From Sepioteuthis lessoniana (taxonomy: Eukaryota; Mollusca; Cephalopoda; Myopsida; Loliginidae), in assembly GCA_963585895.1 (NCBI GenBank), contig OY757904.1, positions 21,196,949 through 21,260,948 of the forward strand: a stretch of DNA of 64,000 bases. The letters run 5' to 3'. This document shows positions 10,505-21,171 of the stretch, one piece after another. The translations under genes were made by a program, and so were the position numbers. The notes under the pieces were generated by a model that had not been told where the DNA came from, searched no databases, and worked only from the letters and a program-made list of their open reading frames with translations. Positions within the stretch are counted from its first letter, which is position 1; each line of letters opens with the position of its first letter.

Positions 10505-12050
10505 AAATTTTCACGCCAGCTTTAACTATTAGTTTTTCACTGAAGTCTGAGTGACAGTAAGTCTCTTTAGGACTCCAGGAATCTTCTGATTTTAGCAGTG
10601 CTGTGGTCTGGATATCCTTCTTTCATTTGATCTCGAGTTAACCCAGTCTCTTTTCTATGTCTAAGGGACCTATTCCAATTTTTTTTTAAACAAAAATTGG
10701 TATCACCTTCATGTAGCAAAATTTTTCAGCTCTTTAGCAAGGTCCAGATATTTATTTAGTTTTTCACTTTCTATCTGGTCTGCTCGAACGGCAAAATCAA
10801 CAAGATGACAATTTCTTTTCTTTTTGTCAATCAAAGCTTTCCCTGGTCGTCTGGACTGGATTGGGTGATCCGTTTTTATCTCAAAATCGCACAGTATTTT
10901 ATGTTTCATTTTCTCGCGCAGATTCTGGTTTGTGTATATACCATTTGTCAGTCTTACAAAATTTTAATCTCTTGTAAAATTCCCAATGAATTACCTTTCC
11001 CACTCATTCATACCTTGTCTTTTATTCCTTTTTTGCCAGTTTATTGCATTCGCTAATTATGGGATTAACTGTTTTAACTCTGTCACCAATTAACCTTCAC
11101 TTACTATTCTTCTTAAAATTATCAATTTCTGTTTTGGTATAATTAGTTCTTATGGCACTATTTTCTTCTTCTATCAATACAGATTTAGTTTCTCTCTTTA
11201 CGTTTCTCCTTGGGGAGCCATGTCCCGGTCAAATCGTATGCTGTTTACTTAGTTTGTCGCTTGAAGTATCTATACAGAAGTCTTGCTTCCCATTTTTATT
11301 TTCTAGATTCTTTTATTGCTCTCTTTCTTTTTTTGTTCCTAAGTTATTTCTGTTGTTGTTGCAGTTACTCGTATTGGATATTGACTTGAAGATCCCTTTT
11401 GACATGTCGATACACTTGCAGAAGTCGGACACTGTGAACGAAAATGAACAGGAAATACACCTGGTACCTAAAGTAAACAGGGCGCAGGTGTTTCCGGTGG
11501 AAATGCGGCGGAAATTGCGCGGGTAGCACGTTAGAAGGAAACGTGATCACGTGCGTTGTGTAGGCGGTAGGCTGAAAGAGATGCAACCGTGAGAATTTGC
11601 AAGGAAATTTCGACCCGAACAGAACGAAGAAGAAAGCGATTAACTGGAGATTTGCACCACAGCCCTTGTGTGCCGTTTTAGATCCCCTCTTACTCGACCC
11701 TCTCATCCATAGATTTTGAGTAGTAAAAGGAAAAGAAAAGAAACAGAATATATTTTTATCCATCAGTGTTGTTATCATTCTCTTCAATACAACACTGGCT
11801 ACTGAAACTATTCTCTCTTTTATCTTCGAGTCCTGAATTCCAGCATACACACACTCCTCAATGCTGGCGAATCCTCTTCCTTCTTTTCTCGTTACATTGA
11901 GTCTATCAACGTCCGATCGCGATTAAAAGGCCTTGTACATCGTCATCAATTCCCTTGTTCTATGGTTTATCTTTTTATTTCCTCTTTCGTCCAGTTTAAG
12001 AAGGGTCCATAGTATCTTAAAATTAAGACAACCCAGATATTTATTCCTTT
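10505..12050 (-). pseudogene. R4/Dong-like retrotransposon, longest upstream extent in this cluster
   Basis: Minus-strand relic covering, from C- to N-terminus along the plus strand, the tail domain, a restriction-like endonuclease and part of the reverse-transcriptase C-terminal region. In the frame at 10709-10909 the endonuclease reads CDFEIKTD, then RRPG, 14 residues, and D in LVDFAV. The family motif is RPD-X14-D, so one catalytic Asp has become Gly. The upstream part (11720-12050) aligns with 63360-63540. It is interrupted by a 283-bp insertion at 11397-11679. Stops and frameshifts are frequent. Confidence 0.65.
11397..11679. mobile_element. 283-bp insertion inside the R4/Dong-like copy
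   Basis: This CpG-rich sequence is absent from related copies and is bracketed by AGATCCC at 11390-11396 and 11680-11686, a possible 7-bp target duplication. It contains the palindrome ACGTGATCACGT. Family unknown. The 161-codon minus open frame at 11365-11850 is a chimera of this insert and retrotransposon sequence. Confidence 0.35.
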
Positions 12051-12205
12051 AATTAGATTTCTGCTGCAGTTAGGTTTAAAGAAGATTTCTTATGCTTTCG
12101 AGGTACTCCTTTCTTTTTTTCTTTTTTTTTTTACCGTCATTTGCTTGATATAATTCACATCTAAAATTTCCAGTTATTTGTGGTTTTCTTTTTCTCCAAA
12201 TTTTC

Positions 12206-12455
12206 TGAAGTGTTCGCCAATGGCCCGGGAGACCTGGGTTCAATCCCAGGTCGCGTCATACCAAAGACTCAAAAAATGGTACTTGATGCCTCCTTGCTTA
12301 ACACTCAGCATTATAAGGTACGGTTCAAGGGTAAAGTGGAGCAATCCTGGGAATGGAGTAGCGCCCTCCCCTACACCTTGGTGTAGTAGCTATCGAAAAG
12401 GGAGCCTTCGGGTCAACCTCGACTATGGTCGCTAACTTTACTTACTTACTTACTT
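12206..12455 (+). mobile_element. SINE family D
   Basis: The head begins within the tRNA-like part (GTTCGCCAATGGCCCGGG, GGGTTCAATCCC), so it is slightly 5'-truncated. The body carries TTGCTTAACACTCAG and AGTAGCGCCCTCCCCTAC, and the copy ends in the family tail (TTAC)n. 12051-12205 holds nothing recognised. Confidence 0.8.
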
Positions 12456-12554
12456 ATTTATTCCATGGCTTCCTTTTTTTCCTTTTGCATGGCTCATTTT
12501 TCAATTCTAAATTTCATTCCAATATCTTGGCTGCGTTTTATGATTAAGGTAATG

Positions 12555-12894
12555 ATTAATTATATTAATCAATTTTCGTTAATTATATTCTATTATTTAG
12601 TTTGGTAAAGATTTAAACTAATCGGTGTCATAGTCAGACGGTGCAATCGCATGCCCGCGCAGAACGGATAATACTATCATCTGTCATAATAAACTCCCAG
12701 ACAGGAAATGGGGCTGGATGCATCGTTGGAGTGAACTGAATGGGTGGATGACGTCACGTCCGGAAGAAATAGCTCGAGAATTTTATGATTTTAAAGACGA
12801 GAGTTTAGGTACGGCAGTCGAAGCGAACAGTTGAGCTTTTCGAATCTGATCAGATCAGATCAGTTTGGGTCTCAACCGGTAAAATTGAGTTGAG
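12555..12894. promoter_or_regulatory. Duplicated CRE/ETS-bearing block, copy 1
   Basis: First of two diverged tandem copies (partner 12923-13190). Shared landmarks are TATATTAATCA-TTTTCG, TGTCATAATAAA and a perfect CRE palindrome TGACGTCA at 12749-12756, followed 11 nt later (start to start) by the ETS-type core CCGGAAG (12760-12766). It could be a duplicated U3 enhancer of an unrecognised LTR element or a host promoter duplication. Confidence 0.45.
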
Positions 12895-12922
12895 ATCTTA
12901 TGTTATATAATTACAGAATGAT

Positions 12923-13190
12923 TTTTTTATATTAATCACTTTTCGTTAATTAAATTTTATCATTCGGTTTGGTTGGGCTTTGAACTATTCGGCTCTTAGT
13001 GCAGGTGCACGCACATTGAGTACAGTTCTCGCTCGTGTGCAGAGGATATGACAATCACAAATGTCATAATAAAACTCCAGATAGGAAATAGAACTGGGGG
13101 TGTGAATGACGTCAAGTCCGGAAGCGATAGGCTGAGAATTTGGTGATTTTGAAAAAGACGTTAGTTGAGATCCGACTCTGGGCCGGGTCA
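12923..13190. promoter_or_regulatory. Duplicated CRE/ETS-bearing block, copy 2
   Basis: Second copy. TGACGTCA at 13107-13114 and CCGGAAG at 13118-13124 keep the same spacing as in copy 1 although the surroundings have diverged. GC-rich DNA follows to 13220, then a (CT)n run. AATAAA occurs at about 13334, as would suit the R-U5 part of an LTR. Confidence 0.45.
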
Positions 13191-13263
13191 GTCCAGCAGG
13201 GGGCTACGGGATGCGCAGCGCGTTTATTGGGTCAGATAGTACAGTCAGCATAGTAAAAATTGT

Positions 13264-13264
13264 A

Positions 13265-13302
<38 letters not shown>

Positions 13303-13303
13303 C
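13264..13303. repeat. (CT)n microsatellite
   Basis: CT run with one TTT interruption. Confidence 0.95.
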
Positions 13304-13554
13304 TCGTGTCGAAAGACTAAAGTCAAGAAGTTAATAAATGTTTCGTACCTGCACAACGGGGAGTAGTCAGTGTTTTGTATTTTCCTGCACCAGAATATTT
13401 TACACTTAGACACAACAAGATACACCGTGCGATACTACCGCTGTAGATTCTAATGCTTTGTATAAGGATTTCTTGTTCGTTTTCTTTCTTGGAAGATATT
13501 TTAGTATTATTCATAAACATATGATAGTTTATCTTTTCCTGTAACTTTGTAAAT

Positions 13555-13795
13555 TTGTCATTTTTTTTTTTTGTTGTTTTGGGGGTTTTGGGGTTTGTTT
13601 TTTTTTTGTTTTTTATTTTTTGTTTTTTTGTTGTTGTTTTTTTTGTTTGTTTTTTTTTGTTTTTTGTTTTGCTTTTTTGTTTTTGTTGTTTTTATTGCTT
13701 TTTTTTTTATTTTTTGTTTTGTTTTTTTTTTTTGTTTTGTTGTTGTTTTGTTTTTTTTGTTGTTGTTTTATTGTTGTTTTTTGCATTTACTTAGT
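13555..13795. repeat. T/TTG low-complexity tract
   Basis: About 240 bp of T runs broken by single G or TTG. All three plus frames are open because TAA, TAG and TGA are rare there. The Phe/Cys/Val-rich frames are artefacts. Confidence 0.9.
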
Positions 13796-13962
13796 GTATA
13801 ATTTAGTCGCATCATTGCTATAACAAATTGTAGAGACGAGAGTGAGTCACTCTGGGAGATGCCTCTTTGAATTCTTACCTCTACGAGGATTTTTCTTCCT
13901 ACTACTAGTTCAACTCTGAAGTTTTCCATAGCTCTCATGCTTATTATTATCATTATTATTAT

Positions 13963-14172
13963 TCGAGCTCATAAGTGATATACTCCTATCGACCTCTTCA
14001 CATAGCCGAGCAAGGGTTAGGCAACCAGCTCGAACCTACATACAGCAGCTCTGTGTGGATGTGAGGGTGTAGCCCTGGGGACCTGCCGGAGGCGATGAAC
14101 GATAGGGAGGGGAGACGAGAGAGGGTCAGGGATATCCGTGCTGATGGCTCGACAAGATGATGATGATGATGA
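13963..14172 (+). mobile_element. RTE-type LINE, 5'-truncated 3' end
   Basis: Begins at the ELISDIL segment and runs through the QPARTYIQQLC-D and MNDRE-like residues to the (ATG)n 3' tail (GATGATGATGATGATG). The R4/Dong-like copy at 14183 lies just past the tail, separated by TTATTATT. Confidence 0.75.
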
Positions 14173-14182
14173 TTTATTATTA

Positions 14183-14745
14183 TTATAATCGAAATTTTTC
14201 ACACCAATGTTTGCTGGTTTTCTTTCACTGGAGTCTGATGACAACAAGTCTCCGCATGGTTCCAGTGTTCTCCTGGGTATTCCCGCCGATCTTACAAATG
14301 ATGTGTTCTGTATGATCTCGATTCTTCTGATTTCCAATCCCTACGGTATTTTTTTCCAAGCCTTTGTGAATCATTCCAAGATCACCAGTTACTATTGGTA
14401 TCAACGTCATGTTCCTCAGATTTTCAGCACTCGGGAAAGATCCAAGTATTTGTCTATGTATTTGATTTCTTTTATTTTCACTCAGTGATCTGCCGGAAAG
14501 CAAAATCCACTTGATATCAACTTCTTTTTCTTTGGTCTTCTGGTCGGGGTGAAAAGATCCGTCGACATCTCAAAATCCCAGAGAATTTTATGCATTTCTT
14601 TATCTAGAACGGATTCTAGTTTATGTATATACCGATTAATAGTAAGGTCAAATTTTAATCTCTTGCACAATTCCCAATAAATCACCTTTCCCACCCAGTC
14701 ATTTCTAGTCTTTTTTACTAGTTTTCTATATTCACTTATTATTGT
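14183..14745 (-). pseudogene. R4/Dong-like retrotransposon, endonuclease and 3' end
   Basis: Minus strand. Readable pieces are the WELCKRLKFD segment, then HKILWDFEMSTD (start of the restriction-like endonuclease), PADH and the C-terminal tail. The 3' end faces TTATTATTATTATAAT at 14170-14185. It is truncated upstream at an ATTCACTTATTATTG junction near 14740. Confidence 0.7.
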
Positions 14746-14948
14746 GATAGCAAGTCTCCTCAGTTTTCCAGGACTTTTCTCAATATTCTGGCCGATCTCA
14801 ACAATGCTGTAGTTTGGATTTTCTCGAATCGTCCTCCGATTTAAAACTCTATCAGCCCCCTTTTCAAGCCTTTGGGTACTGTTCCAAGCCTGCTACTTAC
14901 AACTGGTATCACCATCACCCTCATATTCCACAGATTTCTTCATCATTT
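14746..14948 (-). pseudogene. R4/Dong-like retrotransposon, short 3' fragment
   Basis: About 200 bp matching the C-terminal tail (CAAGTCTCCTCAG, ATTCTGGCCGATCTCAA on the plus strand). It is bounded by ATT/TTTA-rich junctions on both sides. Confidence 0.6.
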
Positions 14949-14959
14949 TATTTATTTGA

Positions 14960-15305
14960 GTGTTTTTCACACCAGCGTTAGCTGATGGTTTGCTACTGGA
15001 GTCTGAGTGACAACAAGTCTCCTCAAGTCTCCAGGACTCTTCTTAGTATTCTGGCCGATCTCAATAATGCTATAGTTTGGATGGTGTCCATTCGTCGTCA
15101 TACTTCCACGTCCCCCAGTCCCTGTACCAAACCATCGGTGACTGTACCGAGTGCACTAATTACAATTGGTATCACTGTCACTTTTACGTTCCACAGTTTC
15201 TTTTCAGTTCTCTAGCAAGGTCTAGGTACTTATCTCTATTTTCGCTTTCCTTCAGCTTTACCCTATGATCAACCGGATCAGCAAAGTCCACTATTCAGCA
15301 GGTTC
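14960..15305 (-). pseudogene. R4/Dong-like retrotransposon, 3' fragment
   Basis: C-terminal tail plus 3' UTR. Plus-strand landmarks are GTTTTTCACACCAGCGTTAG at its 3' end, CTGGCCGATCTCAATAATGC and CTAGCAAGGTCTAGGTACTT. The right edge is the (TTA)n at 15308-15329. Confidence 0.65.
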
Positions 15306-15307
15306 TC

Positions 15308-15329
15308 TTTATTATTATTATTATTATTT
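15308..15329. repeat. (TTA)n junction tract
   Basis: Clean TTATTATT run separating two head-to-tail R4/Dong-like copies. Confidence 0.85.
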
Positions 15330-16045
15330 ACTCCTTTAGAGTTTTTCACATCAGTATTAGCTGATGGTTTTTCACTGGAGTTTGAGTGAGAGCAAGTCTC
15401 CTCAGGTCTCCAGGACTTTTCTCAGTATTCTGGCCGTTCTCAGTAATGCTGTCATTTGGATAGTCTCTACCCGTCTGCCAACTTCCAAGTCCTCCAGGCC
15501 TTTTAATAATCATTTAGTTATTGTACCAAAAGCACCAATCACAATTGGTACAATCGTCACTTTCATGTTCCACAGCTTTTTCAATTCTCTAGCAAGGTCG
15601 AAGTACTTATCCTTCTTTTCACATTCTTTCAGTTTTATTCTGTGGTCAGCTGGGACAGCAAAGTCGACAATTTTGGAATTTATTTTTTTTTGTTAATTAT
15701 TATAAGGTCTGCTATTCCGGCTGAGATTAGGTGATCCATGAGTATGTCAAAGTCCCATAGGAGTTTATGTGTGTCATTTTCTAGGACAGGTGCTGGGTTG
15801 TGCATATACCATTTGTTAGTGTGGTCAAATTTAAATTTCTTGCACATTTCCCAGTGGATCATCTTGCCGACCCAGTTGTGTCTCGTCTTACACTCCTTCT
15901 ATGCTAATTTGCTGCATTCGCTTATTATGTGATTGTTCGCTTCGTCTCTGTCACCGCATAGTCTACCTTTGCTATTTTCGCTTGGATATGATTGATTCGT
16001 ATGGCGTCGTCCTGTACTGCTATCAGGAGAAATTCCGTTTTTCTA
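15330..16045 (-). pseudogene. R4/Dong-like retrotransposon, zinc finger, endonuclease and tail
   Basis: Best-preserved small copy. From upstream to downstream on the minus strand: a CCHC-type finger (one Cys lost, then RLCGDRDEANNHIISECSK), RHNWVGKMIHWEMCKKFKFD, the endonuclease start KLLWDFDILMD, PDL-equivalent ADLIII, a frameshift at an A-rich stretch, and a C-terminal tail with PIVIGAFGT and TALLRTARILRKV. Both outer edges are ATT repeats (15308-15329 and 16046-16066). Confidence 0.75.
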
Positions 16046-16066
16046 TTATTATTATCATTATTATTC
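16046..16066. repeat. (ATT)n tract at the 5' edge of the retrotransposon group
   Basis: TATTATTATTATCATTATTATT closes the cluster. 16067-16780 beyond it holds nothing recognised. Confidence 0.75.
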
Positions 16067-16780
16067 AGTGCAGATTTCTCTGAAAAATTTCTGAAATCCA
16101 AGCGAAATACGACAACCTAAAAAAGGGAAACTGTAAAGTTGTCGGTCCAACCAAAAAAGCAATTACATTTTTTTTTAATTATATTTTTTAGATGGACGTG
16201 GGAATGGTTAAAGAATCTTTAGAAATAATATGCCACGAATGTTGAAATGCGAAATGAATACGTGAAACTGGATATGTTTCATCGTTATTGTCTTCTTGGT
16301 AAGGCTGAGAACTTTATCGCACCCTTAGTATTTTTCTTGAACCAAGATATTTCTTATAATGTACACTTAAAGTAAGCCCCTGTTTATGCTATAAAATATA
16401 TTATTATTGCAATTTTTGTGATACACTTCATTGGTATTTCTTTTCTCTTTTGTGTCAGTTCGTAGAGCGCTGTGCTCAGGCTTTTTGTTAAATATTGGTT
16501 CCGAATTTTTATCTTAATTAGCTGAAATAGGGCATATTTTATGGGAATACCACCGACTGTTTACTTTCTTCTTTTCTCTTTCTCTCGATATACATAAGTC
16601 TAATTATCGATTAATTGATCAACATACAGTCTGATGTCTCTTCATTTTATATTTTCTCTACTTACTTTGCTGTCAAGGCTAAACTTTTATTTCTATTATC
16701 GATACATTTATTTACATATCTCTCCCACACTTTCTATCTTCACACTCTAATTCTCTTTCTTTCCCTCTTCTTCTCGCTCT

Positions 16781-16785
16781 CTCTA

Positions 16786-16820
<35 letters not shown>

Positions 16821-16821
16821 T
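16781..16821. repeat. Compound (CT)n-(AT)n microsatellite
   Basis: Short CT run passing into AT dinucleotides. Confidence 0.9.
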
Positions 16822-17074
16822 ATAAAAGGACCAAATCGTTATGAAAATGCTTTTTCTTAAATCAGAAAAGTACTTGAATACTGACAATAAAGGTAAAATT
16901 AAAATAAAAATAAATATTTTTTTCCTGCCTCCTTATGTCAGTCTCATGACTAAAAGTTTCATGTATTTTAGAAAAAATACTATCATCGGATTAATCAGGG
17001 GGACGAAGAACTAGTGAGTATGCAATATTTCTTACACAATGCAAAAATAGTAGTTGTTCGGTGTAGAAACAGAA

Positions 17075-17075
17075 G

Positions 17076-17118
<43 letters not shown>

Positions 17119-17146
17119 ATGTGCGTGTGTCTGTGTGTGTGTGTTC
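17075..17146. repeat. Compound (AT)n-(GTAT)n-(GT)n microsatellite
   Basis: Three simple-repeat types in succession. The next 660 bp (17147-17810) has nothing recognised. Confidence 0.9.
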
Positions 17147-17814
17147 ACTTCGAAAATCATCGTCATTATCATCAACACGTGCCAACAGCACGGATTCTTT
17201 TGACTCTTTCGCCATCCAACCCTATCGTCTATCATGCTTAGCAACTCCTTAAGAATAGCAGCCCTCGATATCATTGTACTATAGACTAGTTTCATACCGG
17301 TTAATTTTTCCGCTGACCGGAGATATAATGTGTAATTCTTTAAAATATAATGTAAATATCACAGTTACATTTTATTTTATGCACTTTTGACTATTATAAC
17401 ACAATTATCATACCAATAGTAACTCACGGTGCTGCAGAATGATGCAGAATAAATTGGAACCCTGGGTTTGTTTCTATGCAACTAGACGGTCTTATTTGGG
17501 GTTGATGAGATTCGGTAAATCTTGAAATATGTTTCTTTTGCCTAGTCTACTCCGTTATCTTGTTTTGATTACTGCAGTAAACCCGACTTTACAAAATTCG
17601 ATGGTGCAAAGTTTTCAGTGCTTTGTAGCGATATCAGATCATTCTGCCTTGTCTATAATCCAGAAAGTAAAACATATCTTTAAAGCCTCCATTATTTGCA
17701 ATCTCAATCAGCTGATCATTAACCTGGATTAAAGTTCATTCACCTGGCTTTTTCACATATAGCATGCAGATTTATTCCTTCTCCGTCGTCCGGTGATCTT
17801 TTGTGGTTAGAAAG

Positions 17815-18430
17815 CAATGCTCAAACTCTAAAGGGTGGTCCTCTGAAACTAGTAGACAAGTTCACCTACCTCGGAAGCAGCATCTCATCAACCAAAACAG
17901 AAATCTACACGCGACTAGCAAAGACATGGACAGCTGTCGATAGACATGGAAGTCAGACCTGAACGATAAAACAAAACGCAATTTTTTCCAAGCTGCGATC
18001 GTGTTGATACTGCTATATGGATGCATCCCATGGACGCTAACTAAACGTAAGGAGAAAAAGCTTAACGGCAATTACACAAGAATGCTGCAAGCTGTATTGA
18101 ACAAGTCCTGGAAGCAACACACTACAAAACAGCAACTGTACAGCCACCTACCACCCAACACGACAACTATTCAAGTTAGACCAACCAGACATGCGGGACA
18201 CTGCAGGAGAAGCAAAGATGAACTCATAAGCGATGTACTCCTGTGGACCCCTTCACATTAACGAGCAAAGGTTGGACGACCAGCTTGAACCTATATACAA
18301 CAGCTCTGTGCCAATACAGAATGTAGCCTGGGAGACCTCCTGGGGGCGATGGACGATAGAGACAGGTGGCAAGAGACGGTCAGAAAGATCCGTGCTAGCA
18401 GTGTCACATGATGAAGATGATGAAATAGTT
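17815..18430 (+). pseudogene. RTE-type LINE, 5'-truncated C-terminal half
   Basis: Begins near KLVDKFTYLGSSISST (end of the reverse transcriptase and thumb) and runs through LLYGCIPWTLTKR-EKKLNGNYTRML, HAGHCRRSKDELISDVLLWTPSH to the GATGAAGATGATGA tail. The first part and last part lie in different frames because of deletions near 17935 and 18255. This is the C-terminal region of RTE-type elements, familiar from automatic annotations such as F52C9.6-like. Not functional. Confidence 0.8.
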
Positions 18431-18494
18431 GACAAGGGCGTAAATTTCAGAGGGACATAGAATATTAAACAAATTGTACCACTTTCAAAGTTAT

Positions 18495-18580
18495 TTTTCT
18501 ATTACTTCGCCCCGTGACCTCTAGGCATGAAATAACCCAAGACGGGTTGATAGACTGCTAAAATTGATTAATTTAATTAT
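18495..18580 (+). mobile_element. SINE-like family B, 3' tail fragment
   Basis: Carries CCTCTAGGCATGAAATAACC and the ACGGGTTGATAG-like 3' stem-loop, ending in TTGATTAATTTAAT. Same subfamily tail as at 33225 and 56090. Confidence 0.5.
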
Positions 18581-18774
18581 CAATAATAATAAAATTACTA
18601 TTGAATATATAGTCTTATTTTTGGAGATATCGCAAACGAATCGATATTCTAACCCTATGAATTCCTGTTTTTCCATTGATATCCGCAAAGAATTATTGTA
18701 ATACTCAGTAATCTTACTTCATAGCACTAGGGCCAATTCATTTATCATTGTAAAAATTTTAGAGAGGACAATAT

Positions 18775-19019
18775 CCAAGTAGGTAGAGTGTTTGCTAATG
18801 GTCCAGGAGACCTGGGTTCAATCCCAGGTCCCGTCATACCAAAGATTTTTAAAATGGTACTTGATACCCCCTTGCTTAACACTCAGCAATATAAGGTACG
18901 TATCAAGGGTAAAGTGGAGCAATACAGGGAAATGAGTAGCGCCCTCCCCTATACCTCGGTGTTGTAGCTATTGAAAAGGACACCTTCTGGTTTCCCTCGA
19001 CTATGGTCGCCAAGTTACT
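18775..19019 (+). mobile_element. SINE family D
   Basis: tRNA-like head (GTAGAGTGTTTGCTAATGG, GGGTTCAATCCCAGG), body with TTGCTTAACACTCAGCAATA, and a short TTACTTA tail. A mariner-type element lies immediately downstream, sharing the tail's TA dinucleotide. Confidence 0.8.
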
Positions 19020-19021
19020 TA

Positions 19022-19526
19022 CAGTATGAGTCAAAAGTTTTGCAATATTTGTGTTTTGAATATAAAGTGATGTTCTGTGACTGATAGAATCATGAGGTAG
19101 TAATTTACTCTGAGTTCATTCCAGACGGTCGAAATATCGATGCCAACCTGTACTCCGAACCGCTGGAGCGTTTGTATGTCAATGAGTGGCAAAAATATCC
19201 GGTATTAGTTAACAGAAATTGAGCTCTTCAGCAGCAAGACAATGGAAGACCTCATATTTCTCGAACGACCCTGAATAAACTCCTTGAAGGAATCAAATTA
19301 ATGCTCCAGCCAGCATTCGAACTATTGTTCCGATCCATGCCTCACTCATGACGCTTTAACAACCAAGTGAAGGTTGAAGCTTCAGTGAAAGAGTTCTTTA
19401 CCTCCGAAATCAAGAACTGGTATAAATTGACAACACAATGCCCTTTGCTCGGCTACGTTTGTTGTAACTGGAAGAATAAAACATATAAGTTACCAAAATA
19501 TTGCAAAACTTTTCCCTTCCCGTTAG
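19022..19526 (+). mobile_element. mariner-like DNA transposon, internally deleted
   Basis: Inverted ends: the left arm contains GTCAAAAGTTTTGCAATATT and the right arm ATATTGCAAAACTTTTCCC. TA lies at 19020-19021 and 19527-19528. The interior keeps a decayed transposase C-terminal half: LQQQDNGRPHISRTTLNKL (second catalytic Asp in the QDN motif) and EFFTSEIKNWYKL in other frames. The N-terminal DNA-binding part and the first catalytic Asp are missing. Inactive. Confidence 0.75.
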
Positions 19527-19804
19527 TATTTATATAAAATTTTGTTCATTGTAATGTTTGTTCTGCAGACCTCAAAATATTTTCATCCTATTCAGAAGGT
19601 GGACTAAAAAAACACAATGAGCTCAAAGTTCCTTATGTGCACGCATTTTATATTAAGTTTGTTTAGAAAAAGCCGAGAGGTCTTCACTCTTAAGCGCTTG
19701 TAATTCAACAAGATTATTTACAAGGTCACAGAGTTCAGTCTGATAGGCGAAACACGCACAGATCAGTATCTGTGCATGTGAAATTACCAATTTTCTTTTC
19801 TTAT

Positions 19805-19875
<71 letters not shown>

Positions 19876-21171
19876 TTGTTTTATTCGTTTAATTATTCAT
19901 AGTCCTCCGAAAGAAAAATAGATGCTAAACCCTATTGTAAATTTAATCTTTCCCCTCAATGACCTACATGAAAGTTTAGATCTCTTCGCGCTTTTCTTCT
20001 AAAACAAAGGGCGCTTCTTCTCGTGACTCCACAAATTTTAAAATTCAAAAGATTTCGTGTTCTATACTTTTCATCTGATCCTCTCTAAAAAAAAATTAAA
20101 AATAAAAAAATAAATGAATAAATTAACCAATAAAGTGTTTCCTATTCTTTTATTTTATTTTCTCGTGAAATTCTTTTCTTATGGCATAATCACCGACAAC
20201 TGCTATATTGGTGCTGGCTGATCATCTAACAGAGGAGGGCAAAACAAAAACCTAACTCGCCTCAAACGAAGAACTTTATGTTGTTTTATTCTCTCTCAAT
20301 TAAATTTCCGAGACCGTGGAGGACTGTAAATGGATAACGGACACGATGTGTGGTTTAGATTCTTCGTTCAAATCGGAACCAGTTCCCCTCCTATCTTTGA
20401 ATGTTCCAATCACTATCCATTCACGCAACACTTGTCTTGTTCGTGCTCCTAGTCAACAAAGAGAGAGAATAGAAGAACCTAGCTTCTTTTATTGGGGTTC
20501 ACATGAGTTTTTTAATGCTATCTGCATCCCCAGGGCTGCCGGGAATATTTTGGCTTAAAATTGATCAAAAAGGTCTAATTCGTTCAGAAACAAATAATAA
20601 TCGCCGTCTTTCCTTACTGTGGAATAGAATCACATCCTCTCTTCTGAGATGTGAAGTACCGAAATCTTTAAAACAGACGTAATCTAAATTAATTAAAAAC
20701 TAAATAAAACTGGTATCTATCGGCGCGGAAGCCAAATTCATCCTGTAAATCTTTTTAGAAGTCACTCTGTGCCTAGCAAAACTTTTAGTGATTTTTTATA
20801 TAAAAGATAGATAGATAAATAGATAGATTAGATATATTTTATATATCTTAATTTAATAAAACATAGACATTATTCCTGTTTAGATGATAAACAATATTTT
20901 TAATGTGTGACCTCTTTACTCCAACTTACATTCATAAAAAAAACCTGCTGTCTAAATTCACATTGCTTGATTAGATATTTGTAATTTTATATGATCGAAT
21001 TTTTATTTGTGATTATTCAAGATAACTTCCTTTCAGAAATATGAATTCTGTATGCCTCCGGAAAAACACTAACACCGGAGAAGAAAACCTCCTAAAGTTT
21101 TTATTTAACAAAATGTACTTTAGTATATCATTTTATCCCGTGCAACTAGTTATTTTATTTTATTTTCTCTT
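19527..21171. other. Mostly unrecognised; contains a (CT)n tract
   Basis: A (CT)n run lies at 19808-19871 and a short AGAT repeat at about 20810-20833. The 20310-20560 segment is GC-richer and includes CTAGCTTCTTTTATT-GGGGTTCAC at 20479-20502, also seen at 7150-7173. An 80-codon open frame there has no recognised domain. Confidence 0.45.

Noticed and set aside
11365-11850. 161-codon minus frame as a host gene
   Set aside because: Chimera of retrotransposon sequence and a 283-bp insertion.
13555-13795. Phe/Cys/Val-rich open frames resembling membrane proteins (also 33642-34041, 36767-37259, 54101-54567, 56742-57176)
   Set aside because: They are translations of T/TTG- or T/C-rich low-complexity DNA; several frames are open at once.
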